Of a DNA stretch of 64,000 nt, positions 26,276 to 36,540 are shown piece by piece. Under the pieces are notes generated by a model that saw only the letters and a list, made by a program, of their open reading frames with translations, did no database searches and was not told the DNA's origin. The stretch is from MWAR01 sp035388825. GTDB taxonomy: Bacteria; Muiribacteriota; Ozemobacteria; Ozemobacterales; Ozemobacteraceae. Location of the stretch: assembly GCA_035388825.1 (NCBI GenBank), contig DAOOQQ010000017.1:9963-73962 (forward strand), in the 5' to 3' direction. The position numbers and the translations under genes are program-made. How positions within the stretch are numbered: position 1 is the stretch's first letter; each line of letters opens with the position of its first letter.

Positions 26276-27019
26276 ATGAAGATCGTCCGTCGTGGATCCC
26301 CCCTGCTCGTGGTGATGCTGCTCGCAGCGGGACCCCTCTTTGCCCAGGTCGATCCCCAGGTCGTGGACGGGATGAAATCGGTCGACGGGAAACTGTCGGA
26401 AATCCTGAATATGCCGGAAATCAAGACCGATCAGGCCGTCCAGCAGTCCCTTCAGGGACTGCAGAAGCAGATGCAGGAGATGATCGGCAACTCGATGAAG
26501 CTGACGGATGCCCAGGTGAAAGAGACCCTGGCCGCCGTGAACGGTCAGGTCGGGGAGCTGGTCAAGACCTCGGTGAGCCAGACCAACAAGTCGGTCGAAG
26601 CGACCCTCAAATCCGTGAATGAGCTCGTGTCCAACATCACCCGGTCCTCGATGGAGGGCACGCAGAAGATTCTCGATCAGACCATGCAGCACGTCGGTGA
26701 AACCGTGAAGACGTCGATGGAAAGCGGAAACAAGGCGCTCCAGGACGGCCTGGATGCCGGCCAGAAGGCCACACAGGAAGCCCTCGGAACCGCGGAACAG
26801 CAGACTTCGGATGCTCTCGAGGCGGGAGCGGCAGAGCGTGATGCCGCGCTTCAGGAGGCCGACCGGGAGCGGGACGCGGCCCTGCGCGAAGCCGAGAAGG
26901 AGCGTGAAGAGGCGCTGCGCGAGGCCGAGAAGGAACGCGAGGAGGCCCTTCGGGACGCCGAGCGTGAGCGTGAGGAAGCCTTGAAGGAAAACATGCAGCA
27001 GAGTGCCGGCGACGAGTGA
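26276..27019 (+). CDS. Exported coiled-coil protein with hendecad repeats
   Basis: 247 residues, function unknown. Signal peptide to about residue 24 (LLAAGPLFAQ), then almost all predicted helix. Residues 60-180 show repeated Thr/Ser-rich helix units (VKETLAAVNGQVGELVKTSV, VGETVKTSMESGNKALQDGL) that resemble apolipoprotein-like or methyl-accepting-type coils. Residues 184-238 are five 11-residue repeats of the form AEKEREEALRE. The tail is acidic. CAGGAGGAGCTC precedes the ATG. Probably a periplasmic or surface rod. Confidence 0.75.
   Translation: MKIVRRGSPLLVVMLLAAGPLFAQVDPQVVDGMKSVDGKLSEILNMPEIKTDQAVQQSLQGLQKQMQEMIGNSMKLTDAQVKETLAAVNGQVGELVKTSVSQTNKSVEATLKSVNELVSNITRSSMEGTQKILDQTMQHVGETVKTSMESGNKALQDGLDAGQKATQEALGTAEQQTSDALEAGAAERDAALQEADRERDAALREAEKEREEALREAEKEREEALRDAEREREEALKENMQQSAGDE
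26825..26989 (+). repeat. Five in-frame 33-bp tandem repeats
   Basis: The DNA repeats with 33-base period and codes five 11-residue units; copies 3 and 4 (AEKEREEALRE, AEKEREEALRD) are nearly identical, outer copies diverge. Coding repeat, not a satellite. Confidence 0.85.
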
Positions 27020-27134
27020 CGCCGGTTGTCTCGTGCTCTTCCCAGGGATATCCGGGACGGGCTGATCTGTGATGGGGCAGGGAGCCGCCGGGGATGCGAT
27101 ACCTCGGGGGCGAACCGCCAGACTGGAGTCGCGC

Positions 27135-28418
<1,284 letters not shown>

Positions 28419-28425
28419 GGTTCCC

Positions 28426-29004
28426 ATGAGCTGGCTCGAGCTCGTCGCCGCCCTGCTGGGGTTCATCAACGTCTGGCTGACCATCCGGGAAAACGTCTGG
28501 TGCTGGCCGGTCGGCATCGTCAACGTGGCGCTGTACACCAAGGTGTTCTGGGACGCGAAACTCTACAGCGACATGGGCTTGCAGGTGATCTATGTCGTGC
28601 TGCAGTTCTGGGGCTGGTATCACTGGCTGTATGGCGGAAAAGACCGGCCCCAGCCTCCGGTCACACGGCTGGGAAGATGGCGGTTCGCGGCCTGGATTTC
28701 GGCGACGGTGGCCGGCGCGGCGGCGCTGGGCGGGGTCATGCATCTGCGCACCGATGCCGCGCTTCCCTATGTCGATGCAACGGCCACGATTGCCAGCCTT
28801 GCCGCGCAGTATCTGATGACACGCAAATACCTCGAATGCTGGTTCCTCTGGATCTTCGTCGACATCGTCAGCGTTGGTATGTATGCCTTCAAGCAGTTGT
28901 GGCCGACGACAGCCCTGTATGTGCTGTTCCTGGGGATGGCGGGCTGCGGGTATTTCGTCTGGAGACGGTCATGGAAGAAGGAAGAAAGCCTGCGCGCGGC
29001 CTGA
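28426..29004 (+). CDS. pnuC: Nicotinamide riboside/mononucleotide transporter PnuC
   Basis: 192 residues with about seven membrane helices. Family landmarks are SWLELVAALLGFINVWLTIR, VWCWPVGIVNVALY, YVVLQFWGWYHWLYGG and FLWIFVDIVSVGMYAFK. PnuC takes up nicotinamide riboside by facilitated diffusion driven by phosphorylation inside. It overlaps by 34 bases with the nadR gene, whose kinase domain would trap the substrate, so the functional link is strong. Confidence 0.95.
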   Translation: MSWLELVAALLGFINVWLTIRENVWCWPVGIVNVALYTKVFWDAKLYSDMGLQVIYVVLQFWGWYHWLYGGKDRPQPPVTRLGRWRFAAWISATVAGAAALGGVMHLRTDAALPYVDATATIASLAAQYLMTRKYLECWFLWIFVDIVSVGMYAFKQLWPTTALYVLFLGMAGCGYFVWRRSWKKEESLRAA

Positions 29005-30059
29005 TCATCGGCAAGTTCCTTCCGCCGCATCTGGGCCACCAGTATCTCGTCGATTTTGCCCGGAACTGCGTCGAGCGGCTGACGGTGCTGGTCTGCTCGC
29101 TCGAGCGAGAACCCATTCCCGGCGTGAAGCGGTGGGAGTGGATGCGCGAGATGTTTCCCGGCGTCGAGGTGCTGCACAACCCCGACGAGAATCCGCAGGA
29201 GCCGCATGAGCACCCCGACTTCTGGCGGATCTGGAGAGACAGCATCCGGCGCTTCTGCCCCGATCCGGATGTGGTGTTCGCTTCGGAGTCCTACGGCTGG
29301 AAGCTCGCCGAGACGCTTGGTGCGCGGTTCTGGCCCGTGAATGTCTCTCGCGGCCTGGTGCCGGTCTCGGGCACGAAGGTCCGCGAGGATCCGATGGCCC
29401 ACTGGCGGTATCTACCTCCGGCCGTGCGGCCCTGGTTCGTCCGGCGTGTCTGCATCGTCGGCCCCGAGTCGGCCGGCAAATCGACGCTCGGAAGACGGCT
29501 CGCGGAGCAGTTTGGCACGGTGTTCGTCCACGAGTATGCCCGCGACCTGCTCGAAGCCAAGCCTGACCAGTGCTCCCCCCTGGACATCGAGATGATTGCC
29601 CACGGCCAGATCGCCTCCGAGGAGGCCCTGGCCAGACAGGCCAACCGGCTCCTTATCTGTGACACCGACACTCTGACGACGGTGCTCTGGTCGGAAATCC
29701 TGTTCGGAAGATGCCCTCCATGGATCCGGGAACTCGCCGGTGCCCGGTGTCACGACCTGTATCTGCTGCTGGACTGCGATGTGCCCTGGGTGGGCGATCC
29801 GCAGCGCTATCAGCCGGCCCTCGAAGAGCGACGGGCGTTTTTCGGGCGGATGAAAGCCGAGCTGGAGGCGCGGGGGCGGAGATACGTGGTGATCCGGGGC
29901 TCCTGGGAGGAACGGTTTTCGGTCGCGGCAACGGCCGTCGAAGACCTCCTCATGGGCCTTCCCGTCCCCGTTGTGGAAGAACGATCGATCGGATACAATT
30001 CCGGTCGGAACGGAACGGCAGAACGTCTGCCGGGTCCTGAAAGGGAACGAACAATATGA
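28971..30059 (+). CDS. nadR: NadR-like NMN adenylyltransferase / ribosylnicotinamide kinase
   Basis: 362 residues. The N-terminal nucleotidyltransferase has LIIGKFLPPHLGHQYLV (residues about 10-27) and VPVSGTKVREDP near 130; the C-terminal kinase has the P-loop VGPESAGKSTLGRRLAEQ near 163 and YARDLLE, then LICDTDTLTTVLWSE. It converts nicotinamide riboside to NMN and NMN to NAD. No N-terminal helix-turn-helix, so unlike the enterobacterial protein it cannot be the repressor. ATG at 28971 follows GGAGACGGTC inside the end of pnuC. Confidence 0.93.
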   Translation: MEEGRKPARGLIIGKFLPPHLGHQYLVDFARNCVERLTVLVCSLEREPIPGVKRWEWMREMFPGVEVLHNPDENPQEPHEHPDFWRIWRDSIRRFCPDPDVVFASESYGWKLAETLGARFWPVNVSRGLVPVSGTKVREDPMAHWRYLPPAVRPWFVRRVCIVGPESAGKSTLGRRLAEQFGTVFVHEYARDLLEAKPDQCSPLDIEMIAHGQIASEEALARQANRLLICDTDTLTTVLWSEILFGRCPPWIRELAGARCHDLYLLLDCDVPWVGDPQRYQPALEERRAFFGRMKAELEARGRRYVVIRGSWEERFSVAATAVEDLLMGLPVPVVEERSIGYNSGRNGTAERLPGPERERTI

Positions 30060-30634
30060 TGAAAGCTATAGATAAAAACACCTTCATTCCGATGCCCGTC
30101 ATGCTGGTCGGGACGATGCATGGCGGCGTGCCGAACTTCATGCCGGTGGGCTGGGTGACCCGCGTGAATGCGCAGCCCCCGATGATCGGGATCGGCGTCT
30201 TCAAGGGCCACGCGACCGCGGCCGATATCGAGCGCAACCGCGAGTTCAGCATCTGCCTCCCCGGGAAGGACCTGCTCGCCCGCGTCGATTACTGCGGCTC
30301 CGTCTCGGCAAACAAGATCAGCAAGGCCGACGTGTTCAAGACGTTCACAAACTCACTGAAGCATGCGCCGATGATCGAGGAGTGCCAGCTCTGTCTCGAA
30401 TGCAAACTCGTCCAGACGGTCGAGCTGCCGAGCAACCGGTTCTTTGTCGGTGAGATCGTTGCCGCGTATGCCCATCCAGAAGTGCTGACCGAAGGCAAGC
30501 CCGATCTGGCAAAGATGCAGGGCATGGTTCTCACGATGCCCGACAACCACTACTGGAGCGTCGGGGAGTCGATCGGCCTCGTCCAGCAAGCCGGAAAGGG
30601 CTACACGAAGCCGTCCGTCGCCGCCGCCCGGTAA
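30056..30634 (+). CDS. Flavin reductase family protein (FMN-binding)
   Basis: 192 residues. The split-barrel flavin-binding fold is shown by PMPVMLVGTMHGGVPNFMPV, GWVTRVNAQPPMIGIGV, HATAADIERNREFSICLP and a C-terminal GEIVAAY strand. Members reduce FMN with NAD(P)H or act as flavoredoxin-like electron carriers. The ATG overlaps the nadR stop by four bases, so it belongs to the same operon, and NAD supply and a nicotinamide-dependent flavoprotein would fit. Partner enzyme not seen. Confidence 0.9.
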   Translation: MMKAIDKNTFIPMPVMLVGTMHGGVPNFMPVGWVTRVNAQPPMIGIGVFKGHATAADIERNREFSICLPGKDLLARVDYCGSVSANKISKADVFKTFTNSLKHAPMIEECQLCLECKLVQTVELPSNRFFVGEIVAAYAHPEVLTEGKPDLAKMQGMVLTMPDNHYWSVGESIGLVQQAGKGYTKPSVAAAR

Positions 30635-30655
30635 CCATCTCTGGACGCCGACGGC

Positions 30656-32065
30656 ATGTCCCGGAGCGGAGATCGACCTCTGACGGATGAGGAACGGTTT
30701 CCGCTGCTCGACGATGCCGGCCGGCGCCGGCTTGCCCGGCTGCGGGAGCATCCCCATGCGCCGCGCTGGACCTTTCCCTGCGGCGACCGCCTGACCCGGT
30801 CCGCCTGTGACCGGATCGCCTCGTTCGAGGCGCAGCTTCGGAACGGCCCTGCCGCCGGCGGCTGGACCGGCTCCGGGATGCAACCCGACTGGCTCGACGC
30901 CTTCGTGGAGCGGTGCCTGAAAACGGTTCCCTTCTATCGGGAGCGCTCCGGCAGTACCGGCCCGTTCGAGGAGCTGCCGACCTGCGGCCGGGAGGATCTG
31001 GGGCGCGCGCCCTGGGCTTTCGTGCCGGACGATCAGCCTCTCGACGATCTGCTCACCTACACGACGTCGGGAACGACGGGAAACATCGTCAGGATCCTGT
31101 CGCATCCCGTGACCGCCGGCTCGTATCTCGGGGCGCTGCGGGTGCTGCTCGGCCGAGCGGGGGTGCCGTTCGATGCGGCCCCTGAAGGGGTCGCGATCGC
31201 GCAGGTGTGCGCCCAGGCCTCGACGTTCACCCACGCCACGATCATCTCGTATCTCGGCGGCGCGGGTTACGTGAAGATCAACCTGAATCCGGGAGAGTGG
31301 CGGAATGTCGAGGATCCCGCACGGTTCCTCGATGATATAGCACCGGAAATACTCACCGGGGATCCCGTTGCGTTCGCGGCGCTCGCCGCGCTTCCCGTGA
31401 GTCTCCGGCCCCGTGCTCTCGTCTCCTCGGCGATGGCTGTCACCCCTGGGATGAAGACGATGCTGGAACGGCGCTTCGGGTGTCCCCTGATCGATGTCTA
31501 CTCGCTCAACGAGTCGCGGTTCGTCGCCGTTGCCGGGCCGGGAGGACATGAGATCCTGCCTCACGACCTGTATGTCGAGATTCTCGGCGGGGACGGGCGG
31601 ATTTGCGCACCGGGCGATCGTGGGGAGATCGTCCTGACCTGCGGCCGGAACCCGTTTTTACCCCTGCTGCGGTACCGGACCGGCGATACGGCCGCCCTGG
31701 TCTGGGAGGGCGGCCGGCCCGTCCTTGCCGGTCTCGAGGGCCGACAACCGGTCGTGTTCCTCACCCATACGGGGGAGGTGGTGAACTCGATCGATGTCAC
31801 CCGGGCCCTGGGCCATCTCCCGATCCCGCAGTTTTCCCTGCACCAGGAGCCGGACCAGCGGCTGGTGTTGCGGTATCGCGGCACCGGTATCGACGAAGAA
31901 GATATTCGGCGTCCTCTGGAGAGTCTGTTCGGGTCCGGACACGATATAAAGATTGAACTATTGTCAGGCCCGCCGGCCGGCAAGGCGATCGTCTACACGA
32001 GTGACATCGGGCAGGATGAGCTGATGGAACGGCCATGGAGCTGGAAAACGGGAACGGGGAGGTGA
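30656..32065 (+). CDS. PaaK-like AMP-forming acyl ligase
   Basis: 469 residues. Adenylate-forming motifs are LTYTTSGTTGNIVRIL (residues about 137-152), VYSLNESRF near 282 and LLRYRTGDTAAL near 340, in the order found in phenylacetate-CoA-ligase-type enzymes. The C-terminal swivel domain is short (RPLESLFGSG). It activates a carboxylate with ATP and transfers it to CoA or another thiol; substrate not predictable. It is 21 bases after the flavin reductase and seven bases before the MoxR-type ATPase gene, so it may act with the AAA+/vWA module. Confidence 0.82.
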   Translation: MSRSGDRPLTDEERFPLLDDAGRRRLARLREHPHAPRWTFPCGDRLTRSACDRIASFEAQLRNGPAAGGWTGSGMQPDWLDAFVERCLKTVPFYRERSGSTGPFEELPTCGREDLGRAPWAFVPDDQPLDDLLTYTTSGTTGNIVRILSHPVTAGSYLGALRVLLGRAGVPFDAAPEGVAIAQVCAQASTFTHATIISYLGGAGYVKINLNPGEWRNVEDPARFLDDIAPEILTGDPVAFAALAALPVSLRPRALVSSAMAVTPGMKTMLERRFGCPLIDVYSLNESRFVAVAGPGGHEILPHDLYVEILGGDGRICAPGDRGEIVLTCGRNPFLPLLRYRTGDTAALVWEGGRPVLAGLEGRQPVVFLTHTGEVVNSIDVTRALGHLPIPQFSLHQEPDQRLVLRYRGTGIDEEDIRRPLESLFGSGHDIKIELLSGPPAGKAIVYTSDIGQDELMERPWSWKTGTGR

Positions 32066-32072
32066 GGGGACC

Positions 32073-33701
32073 ATGAGTCTGAAGGATACGCTGGCGAGCA
32101 TCACGGCGGTGTTCGGAAAGGTATCCGCGGCGCCGACGCATCTGACGCGCCGGATACGGCCGAAACGCGGCTTCGACGTGGCGGATCTCTACGAGGGGCC
32201 GGCCCCTGCCGGGGTCCCGGCCGGGGATGCCGGAACGGGCGCTGCAGGCCCGGCACTCGATGAAAAGCTGCGCCAGGCCTACTTCTGGATCACCAACCAC
32301 GCGATCATCAGCCCGTTCTACGACATCGAGTTCAACGACGGACCTCCCCAGAGTTTCACGCTCGGCGACCGGAAGAGCCGGCTGATCCTGCCGACCGACC
32401 AGAGCTACTCGAGCTTCGTGCTGCTGCCGCTGCTGACGCTGGTTCTGCGCCGCCGCTGCCTGCTCGTCGGCGGCCCGGGCCGCGGAAAGACGGCCAGCGC
32501 CATTCTGATGGGTATCCTGGCCGGGTATTCGATGAAGGACATCCGACGCGCGATCCAGCATGGCCAGCCCCAGATGACGATCGCCGATCTGCTCGGCAAC
32601 CCGCTTCCCGCGTCGCTGGTGAACGCCCAGACCATGGATGACGTGAAAATCTCGTGGCGGAAGTGGCTCGGGATGCGCGTGAAGATCATCGACGAGTACA
32701 ACCGCATTCCGACGCGTACCCAGTCTGCGCTGCTGACGGTGCTGGCTGACGATTATGCGGAACTATATGATCAGATATTCGAATGCCCCCCGTCGGCCTG
32801 GTATCTGACGGCGAACGACGATGCGGGTGGCGGCACGTATCAGGTGATCGAAGCGCTGCGCGACCGGATCGACGTCGTGGTGAAGGCGCTGCATTTCAAC
32901 ACCCGCTTCCTGGGCGATCTTCTGGTGCGCATCGAGGAGGGAATCAGGCCCGAGGAGGTGGTTCCGCGAAGCGTGACCTTCACCGATGACGAACTGGACC
33001 GGGCACATCGCGGCATTCTTGCCGTCACGATCCCCCCGACGCTCCTGCGCCGGATCGAGTTTTTCACCGCGCATTTCGAGTTCTGCGACGTGGCGGCCGA
33101 CCAGATCGAGTACAAGACCAAGGACACCGCAAAGCTCGGCGGGGTCGAGTGGCAGACAATCACCGGCCTGGACACGGGCAAGGACCGGGTCCGGGACCTC
33201 GGAAGCCAGACGCGCAACGGATTGTCGGTGCGGGCGATGATGACGGTTCTGGCCTACGCGAAGGCCCTGGCCTGGTTCCGCGGCTTCGGGGAGGTCGGGT
33301 TCGAGGATGTGCGCCAGATCATTCCGTTCGTCCTGCACGACAAGCTCGTCCAGGATCCCGACTCCCCGTTCTTCGAACAGGCCGGCAATGCCACCTTCCG
33401 CACCGACCGCATCGGCTGGATCCGCAGGCTGTTCGACCTCTCCTGCCAGGAATACGACCGGCTGTGCCTCGATCGGGACGATCCGGTCGCCGCGTTGCTC
33501 GCCGAGATCGGGCAGGGGCTCGACGGGGTGGGGGAGGCCGAGGTTCGCAAACGGCTTGGAGGAATCGAACGCCTGATCGGCGAGATCGGAAAGGGCCGCA
33601 AACTGTATGGCCACCTGTTCGATGATGTTCTGGCGCTGAAATACCTGCACCAGCGGTATACCAACTATCTGAAATGGCTCTCCTGGAAAGACGGGGCGTG
33701 A
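32073..33701 (+). CDS. MoxR-type AAA+ ATPase
   Basis: 542 residues. Walker A GGPGRGKT (133-140), Walker B VKIIDEYNRIPTRTQSALL (203 on), sensor segment WYLTANDDAGGGTYQVIEAL with the Arg-bearing LRDRIDV, and a long C-terminal helical lid (300-540). The MoxR pattern is a hexameric ATPase that works with a vWA partner to remodel or insert metal into a client. An 80-residue N-terminal segment is additional to the usual core. The vWA partner lies two genes downstream. ATG at 32073 follows GAGGGGACC. Confidence 0.93.
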   Translation: MSLKDTLASITAVFGKVSAAPTHLTRRIRPKRGFDVADLYEGPAPAGVPAGDAGTGAAGPALDEKLRQAYFWITNHAIISPFYDIEFNDGPPQSFTLGDRKSRLILPTDQSYSSFVLLPLLTLVLRRRCLLVGGPGRGKTASAILMGILAGYSMKDIRRAIQHGQPQMTIADLLGNPLPASLVNAQTMDDVKISWRKWLGMRVKIIDEYNRIPTRTQSALLTVLADDYAELYDQIFECPPSAWYLTANDDAGGGTYQVIEALRDRIDVVVKALHFNTRFLGDLLVRIEEGIRPEEVVPRSVTFTDDELDRAHRGILAVTIPPTLLRRIEFFTAHFEFCDVAADQIEYKTKDTAKLGGVEWQTITGLDTGKDRVRDLGSQTRNGLSVRAMMTVLAYAKALAWFRGFGEVGFEDVRQIIPFVLHDKLVQDPDSPFFEQAGNATFRTDRIGWIRRLFDLSCQEYDRLCLDRDDPVAALLAEIGQGLDGVGEAEVRKRLGGIERLIGEIGKGRKLYGHLFDDVLALKYLHQRYTNYLKWLSWKDGA

Positions 33702-34753
33702 ACACCGTCGCGCGGCCTCTCCCCGGGGCGCTGGCCGGACCGCTGCGGCGGGGCCGGGACCGGTTCAACGCCGCGTTTTTTGTCGCGCGCCAGGCCGTCC
33801 CGGCTCTCGATCCGGAATCCTTCGCCGACGGAGTGCGCGAGCTCGGAACGGTGGCCGAAACGATTGCGGGGCATGAGCCGGACCGTCTCGACACCGTCGT
33901 TGCCGCCCTGTATGACCTGACGCTGATGCTGCATCAGAAGGGACTTCTGGCCGGTCCGGGCCGGCCAGAAGCCTTTGGCCGGCTCTGGAACGAGCTGCTT
34001 CCGGCGGTGCACGTGCATCTGGCCGCCGCTCCGGAGGAGACGGCCGGGAGACTCGTGAACGCTCTCTGCCAGCTCGAGGCGACCCCCGGTGTCCGGACCG
34101 GGGAATGGATCGACCGGCTGATCGCCGTTGTGAACGGCCTTTCTGGCCGCGCCGAGCTGTTCGATGCCGGCCGTCTCCTGGCCTGGCGGTGCGGCATGGC
34201 CCACCAGCGGGAGGCTGCCCTGGATGCCGCCGGACGCGTGAGCGAGCGTATCCTTCGGGCGTGTCTCGGCCTGTCGACGGACGATCTGGCCCAGCTCCGG
34301 GCGGATCCCTGGCTGGATCCTGCGAAGGCCGGTGCCGCCGGACGGGGAGGGCGCAAACGATTGCAGATCGTCGCCGAAACCGGGGGCTTCCGGGGGTTCG
34401 GAGGACCGTTCGCCACGCCTCCGCTCCCGTTCCTGCTCGACGGGAGCCTCGCCGTTCGGGATGCGGAGAACGTCTGGCGCCTGCATGCCGATGTGTTCGG
34501 AACGGTCTTCCGGAAATACGCTTATAAGAATAATATTGAAAACAATACGTCGGCGTCTGCCGCGCGTGTCACGCCGGAGGGCGTGGTCACCTGGAACGGT
34601 GCCAAAGCCCGGTTCGAGCGGATCTCGAAGCCGTCCGGCATCGTCTGTGATGGAACGACGATCGCCGTCACCCTGAGCCGCTCCCATCGCGTCTTATTGA
34701 TTGCGATGGCCGCAGAGCCCGGCGAAGACGGAACGCGGGGACGGCGGGAATGA
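33698..34753 (+). CDS. Unknown protein of the MoxR/vWA module
   Basis: 351 residues from GTG 33698, whose GTGA overlaps the MoxR stop exactly as in the other genes of this run; an ATG at 33674 has no ribosome site. Not recognised. Residues 1-210 are helical (ALYDLTLMLHQKGLL, LPAVHVHLAAAPEETAGRLV), 230-255 is Gly-rich (ETGGFRGFGGPF), and 255-345 is beta-rich with strands such as NVWRLHADVFGTVF, TPEGVVTWNG and CDGTTIAVTLSRSHRVLLIAM. The beta part might be propeller-like blades, as in MoxR-vWA-beta-propeller ternary systems, but this is a guess from strand pattern. No membrane segment or signal. Confidence 0.7.
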   Translation: MNTVARPLPGALAGPLRRGRDRFNAAFFVARQAVPALDPESFADGVRELGTVAETIAGHEPDRLDTVVAALYDLTLMLHQKGLLAGPGRPEAFGRLWNELLPAVHVHLAAAPEETAGRLVNALCQLEATPGVRTGEWIDRLIAVVNGLSGRAELFDAGRLLAWRCGMAHQREAALDAAGRVSERILRACLGLSTDDLAQLRADPWLDPAKAGAAGRGGRKRLQIVAETGGFRGFGGPFATPPLPFLLDGSLAVRDAENVWRLHADVFGTVFRKYAYKNNIENNTSASAARVTPEGVVTWNGAKARFERISKPSGIVCDGTTIAVTLSRSHRVLLIAMAAEPGEDGTRGRRE

Positions 34754-36540
34754 GCCGGGGCGCCGAACTGGTTCCCGTGTGGCGGGCGCAGTGGCCGAAG
34801 GCGCTGGACGCCTGGAGCCGGCATACGATGCTGCGGGAGCCCCGCTGGTGTCTGAGTGCTTCTGAAGCTTCCCGGGAGGGGGTCCGGCCCGGAGATTCGG
34901 GCGCGATGATCCGGCTGACCGACAAGGCCGTCGTCATCAGTTTCCCGCATCTCGCCCGGGCCGGGCTTGAGGGGTTCCCCCTCGAGATTCTCGCGCACGA
35001 GATCGGTCATCATGTGTTCTGCCCGGGGGATCTGGCTGACCAGGCCCGCCTTCTTGCCCGCATCCGGCGGGCCTTGCCCGGATTCGAGCGGCATGCCGGC
35101 CTCGTCGCGAACCTGTATGCCGACCTGCTCATCAACGATCGCCTGCACCGGAGCGCCGGCATCTCCTTTTCCTCCCTGTTCGCGGCTTTGCGCGGCTCCG
35201 GCGGCACCGACCCGGCCTGGACGCTGTATATGCATATCTATGAAATGCTCTGGGGGCTTCCGGGAAAGACGCTCTCTGCCGGCGAACTGCCGGCGCGGCT
35301 GCGCGCCGATGCGGATCTCGGGGCCAGGATCGTGAGGGTGTACGGCCGTGACTGGCTCCAGGGGGCCGGCCGGTTCGCTTCCCTCCTGTATCCGTATATC
35401 GCGAAAGCCTCCGAACAGGAGAGCGGTGCCTGGTTGCGCGGGTTCCGGGACCTGGAACGCGCTTCCGCCGGGGCCGAAGAGATTCCCGACGGGCTTGCCG
35501 GGATCGATCCCGAGGAGCTCGAGGGGGCGGTTCATCCGTCGCTCGATCCGGAGCTGACGGGACTGGACGCTTTGGACGATGAGGAACAGGGTCAGGGGAA
35601 GGAGGGGCGGTCTCGCGGTGATGTCCAGGAGATGGACCAGGCGAGTTCCAAAACGGGGGGCGGCCAGTATCGGGAGCCCTACCAGTATGGCGAACTTCTC
35701 CGGGATCTCGGCATCCATCTCACCCCGGAGCAGCTCGCGATTGCCTACTACCGGGAACGTGCCCGGCCCCATCTCGCGCGGTTCCCACGGCGGCGTTCGC
35801 CGGAAGCCCGGGAGGAACAGATCGAGGGGCTGGAATCCTGGGACATCGGGGCCCCGATCGAGGAACTGGATCTGTTCGAGACGGTTGCCGCCTCCCCCCG
35901 CATCATCCCGGGCGTGACGACGGTCCGACGGCAGAACGGCAACGTTCCCGGCCGGGATCCGGAAACGGGCCCGGTCGATCTCGACTTGTACATCGACTGT
36001 TCGGGCTCGATGCCGGATCCGAGATATACCACCTCCTATACTGCGCTTGCCGGCGCGATCATCATTCTCTCGGCACTCCGGTCGGGTTCGTGCGTCAAGG
36101 CAACGCTCTGGAGCGGCAAGAATGAAACGCTTTCCACGGACGGGTTCGTGCGGGACGAGAGCGCTCTGCTCGGTGTCCTGACGGGATACCTGGGGGGCGG
36201 CACCTGTTTTCCGATCCATCTGCTCCGTGGCACGTTCGAGAGCCGCACGCCGCGTGACCGGCCGGTTCATGTGATGGTGATCTCGGACGAGGGGGTGGAC
36301 ACGATGTTTGCCGATGACGAACGGGGGATCAGCGGCTGGAAGACGGCGGCCCTGGCTCTCGAGAAGGGGCGGGCCGGCGGGACGCTGGCACTCAACCTGT
36401 ACGGCTCCCCCGAAGGGCATGCCTGGGCCGTCGAGGCGAAGCGGTGCGGCTGGGATATCGCAGTGGTGCGGACGCTCGAGGAGCTGGTCTCCTTTGCCCG
36501 CGAGTTCAGCCGCAGACAGTATGAAAGGAAGGTTCCATGA
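34750..36540 (+). CDS. HExxH metallopeptidase-like plus vWA domain protein
   Basis: 596 residues. The N-terminal part has the zincin motif LEILAHEIGHHVF (His83, Glu84, His87) followed by NLYADLLINDRLH (121-133), which resembles the metallopeptidase-like half of DUF2201/COG3864 proteins. An acidic linker (275-300) follows. The C-terminal vWA domain has a complete MIDAS start DLYIDCSGSM (Asp416, Ser418, Ser420), with LGGGTCFPIHLL and VMVISDEGVDTM later. No signal peptide. Overlaps both neighbours by four bases. The pairing with a MoxR ATPase two genes upstream is the usual arrangement for vWA adaptor proteins; here the adaptor may also cut or chelate. Confidence 0.85.
   Translation: MSRGAELVPVWRAQWPKALDAWSRHTMLREPRWCLSASEASREGVRPGDSGAMIRLTDKAVVISFPHLARAGLEGFPLEILAHEIGHHVFCPGDLADQARLLARIRRALPGFERHAGLVANLYADLLINDRLHRSAGISFSSLFAALRGSGGTDPAWTLYMHIYEMLWGLPGKTLSAGELPARLRADADLGARIVRVYGRDWLQGAGRFASLLYPYIAKASEQESGAWLRGFRDLERASAGAEEIPDGLAGIDPEELEGAVHPSLDPELTGLDALDDEEQGQGKEGRSRGDVQEMDQASSKTGGGQYREPYQYGELLRDLGIHLTPEQLAIAYYRERARPHLARFPRRRSPEAREEQIEGLESWDIGAPIEELDLFETVAASPRIIPGVTTVRRQNGNVPGRDPETGPVDLDLYIDCSGSMPDPRYTTSYTALAGAIIILSALRSGSCVKATLWSGKNETLSTDGFVRDESALLGVLTGYLGGGTCFPIHLLRGTFESRTPRDRPVHVMVISDEGVDTMFADDERGISGWKTAALALEKGRAGGTLALNLYGSPEGHAWAVEAKRCGWDIAVVRTLEELVSFAREFSRRQYERKVP

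Noticed and set aside
26825..26989. Possible CRISPR array (33-bp repeats)
   Set aside because: Units are contiguous, in frame and code 11-residue coiled-coil repeats; there are no spacers.
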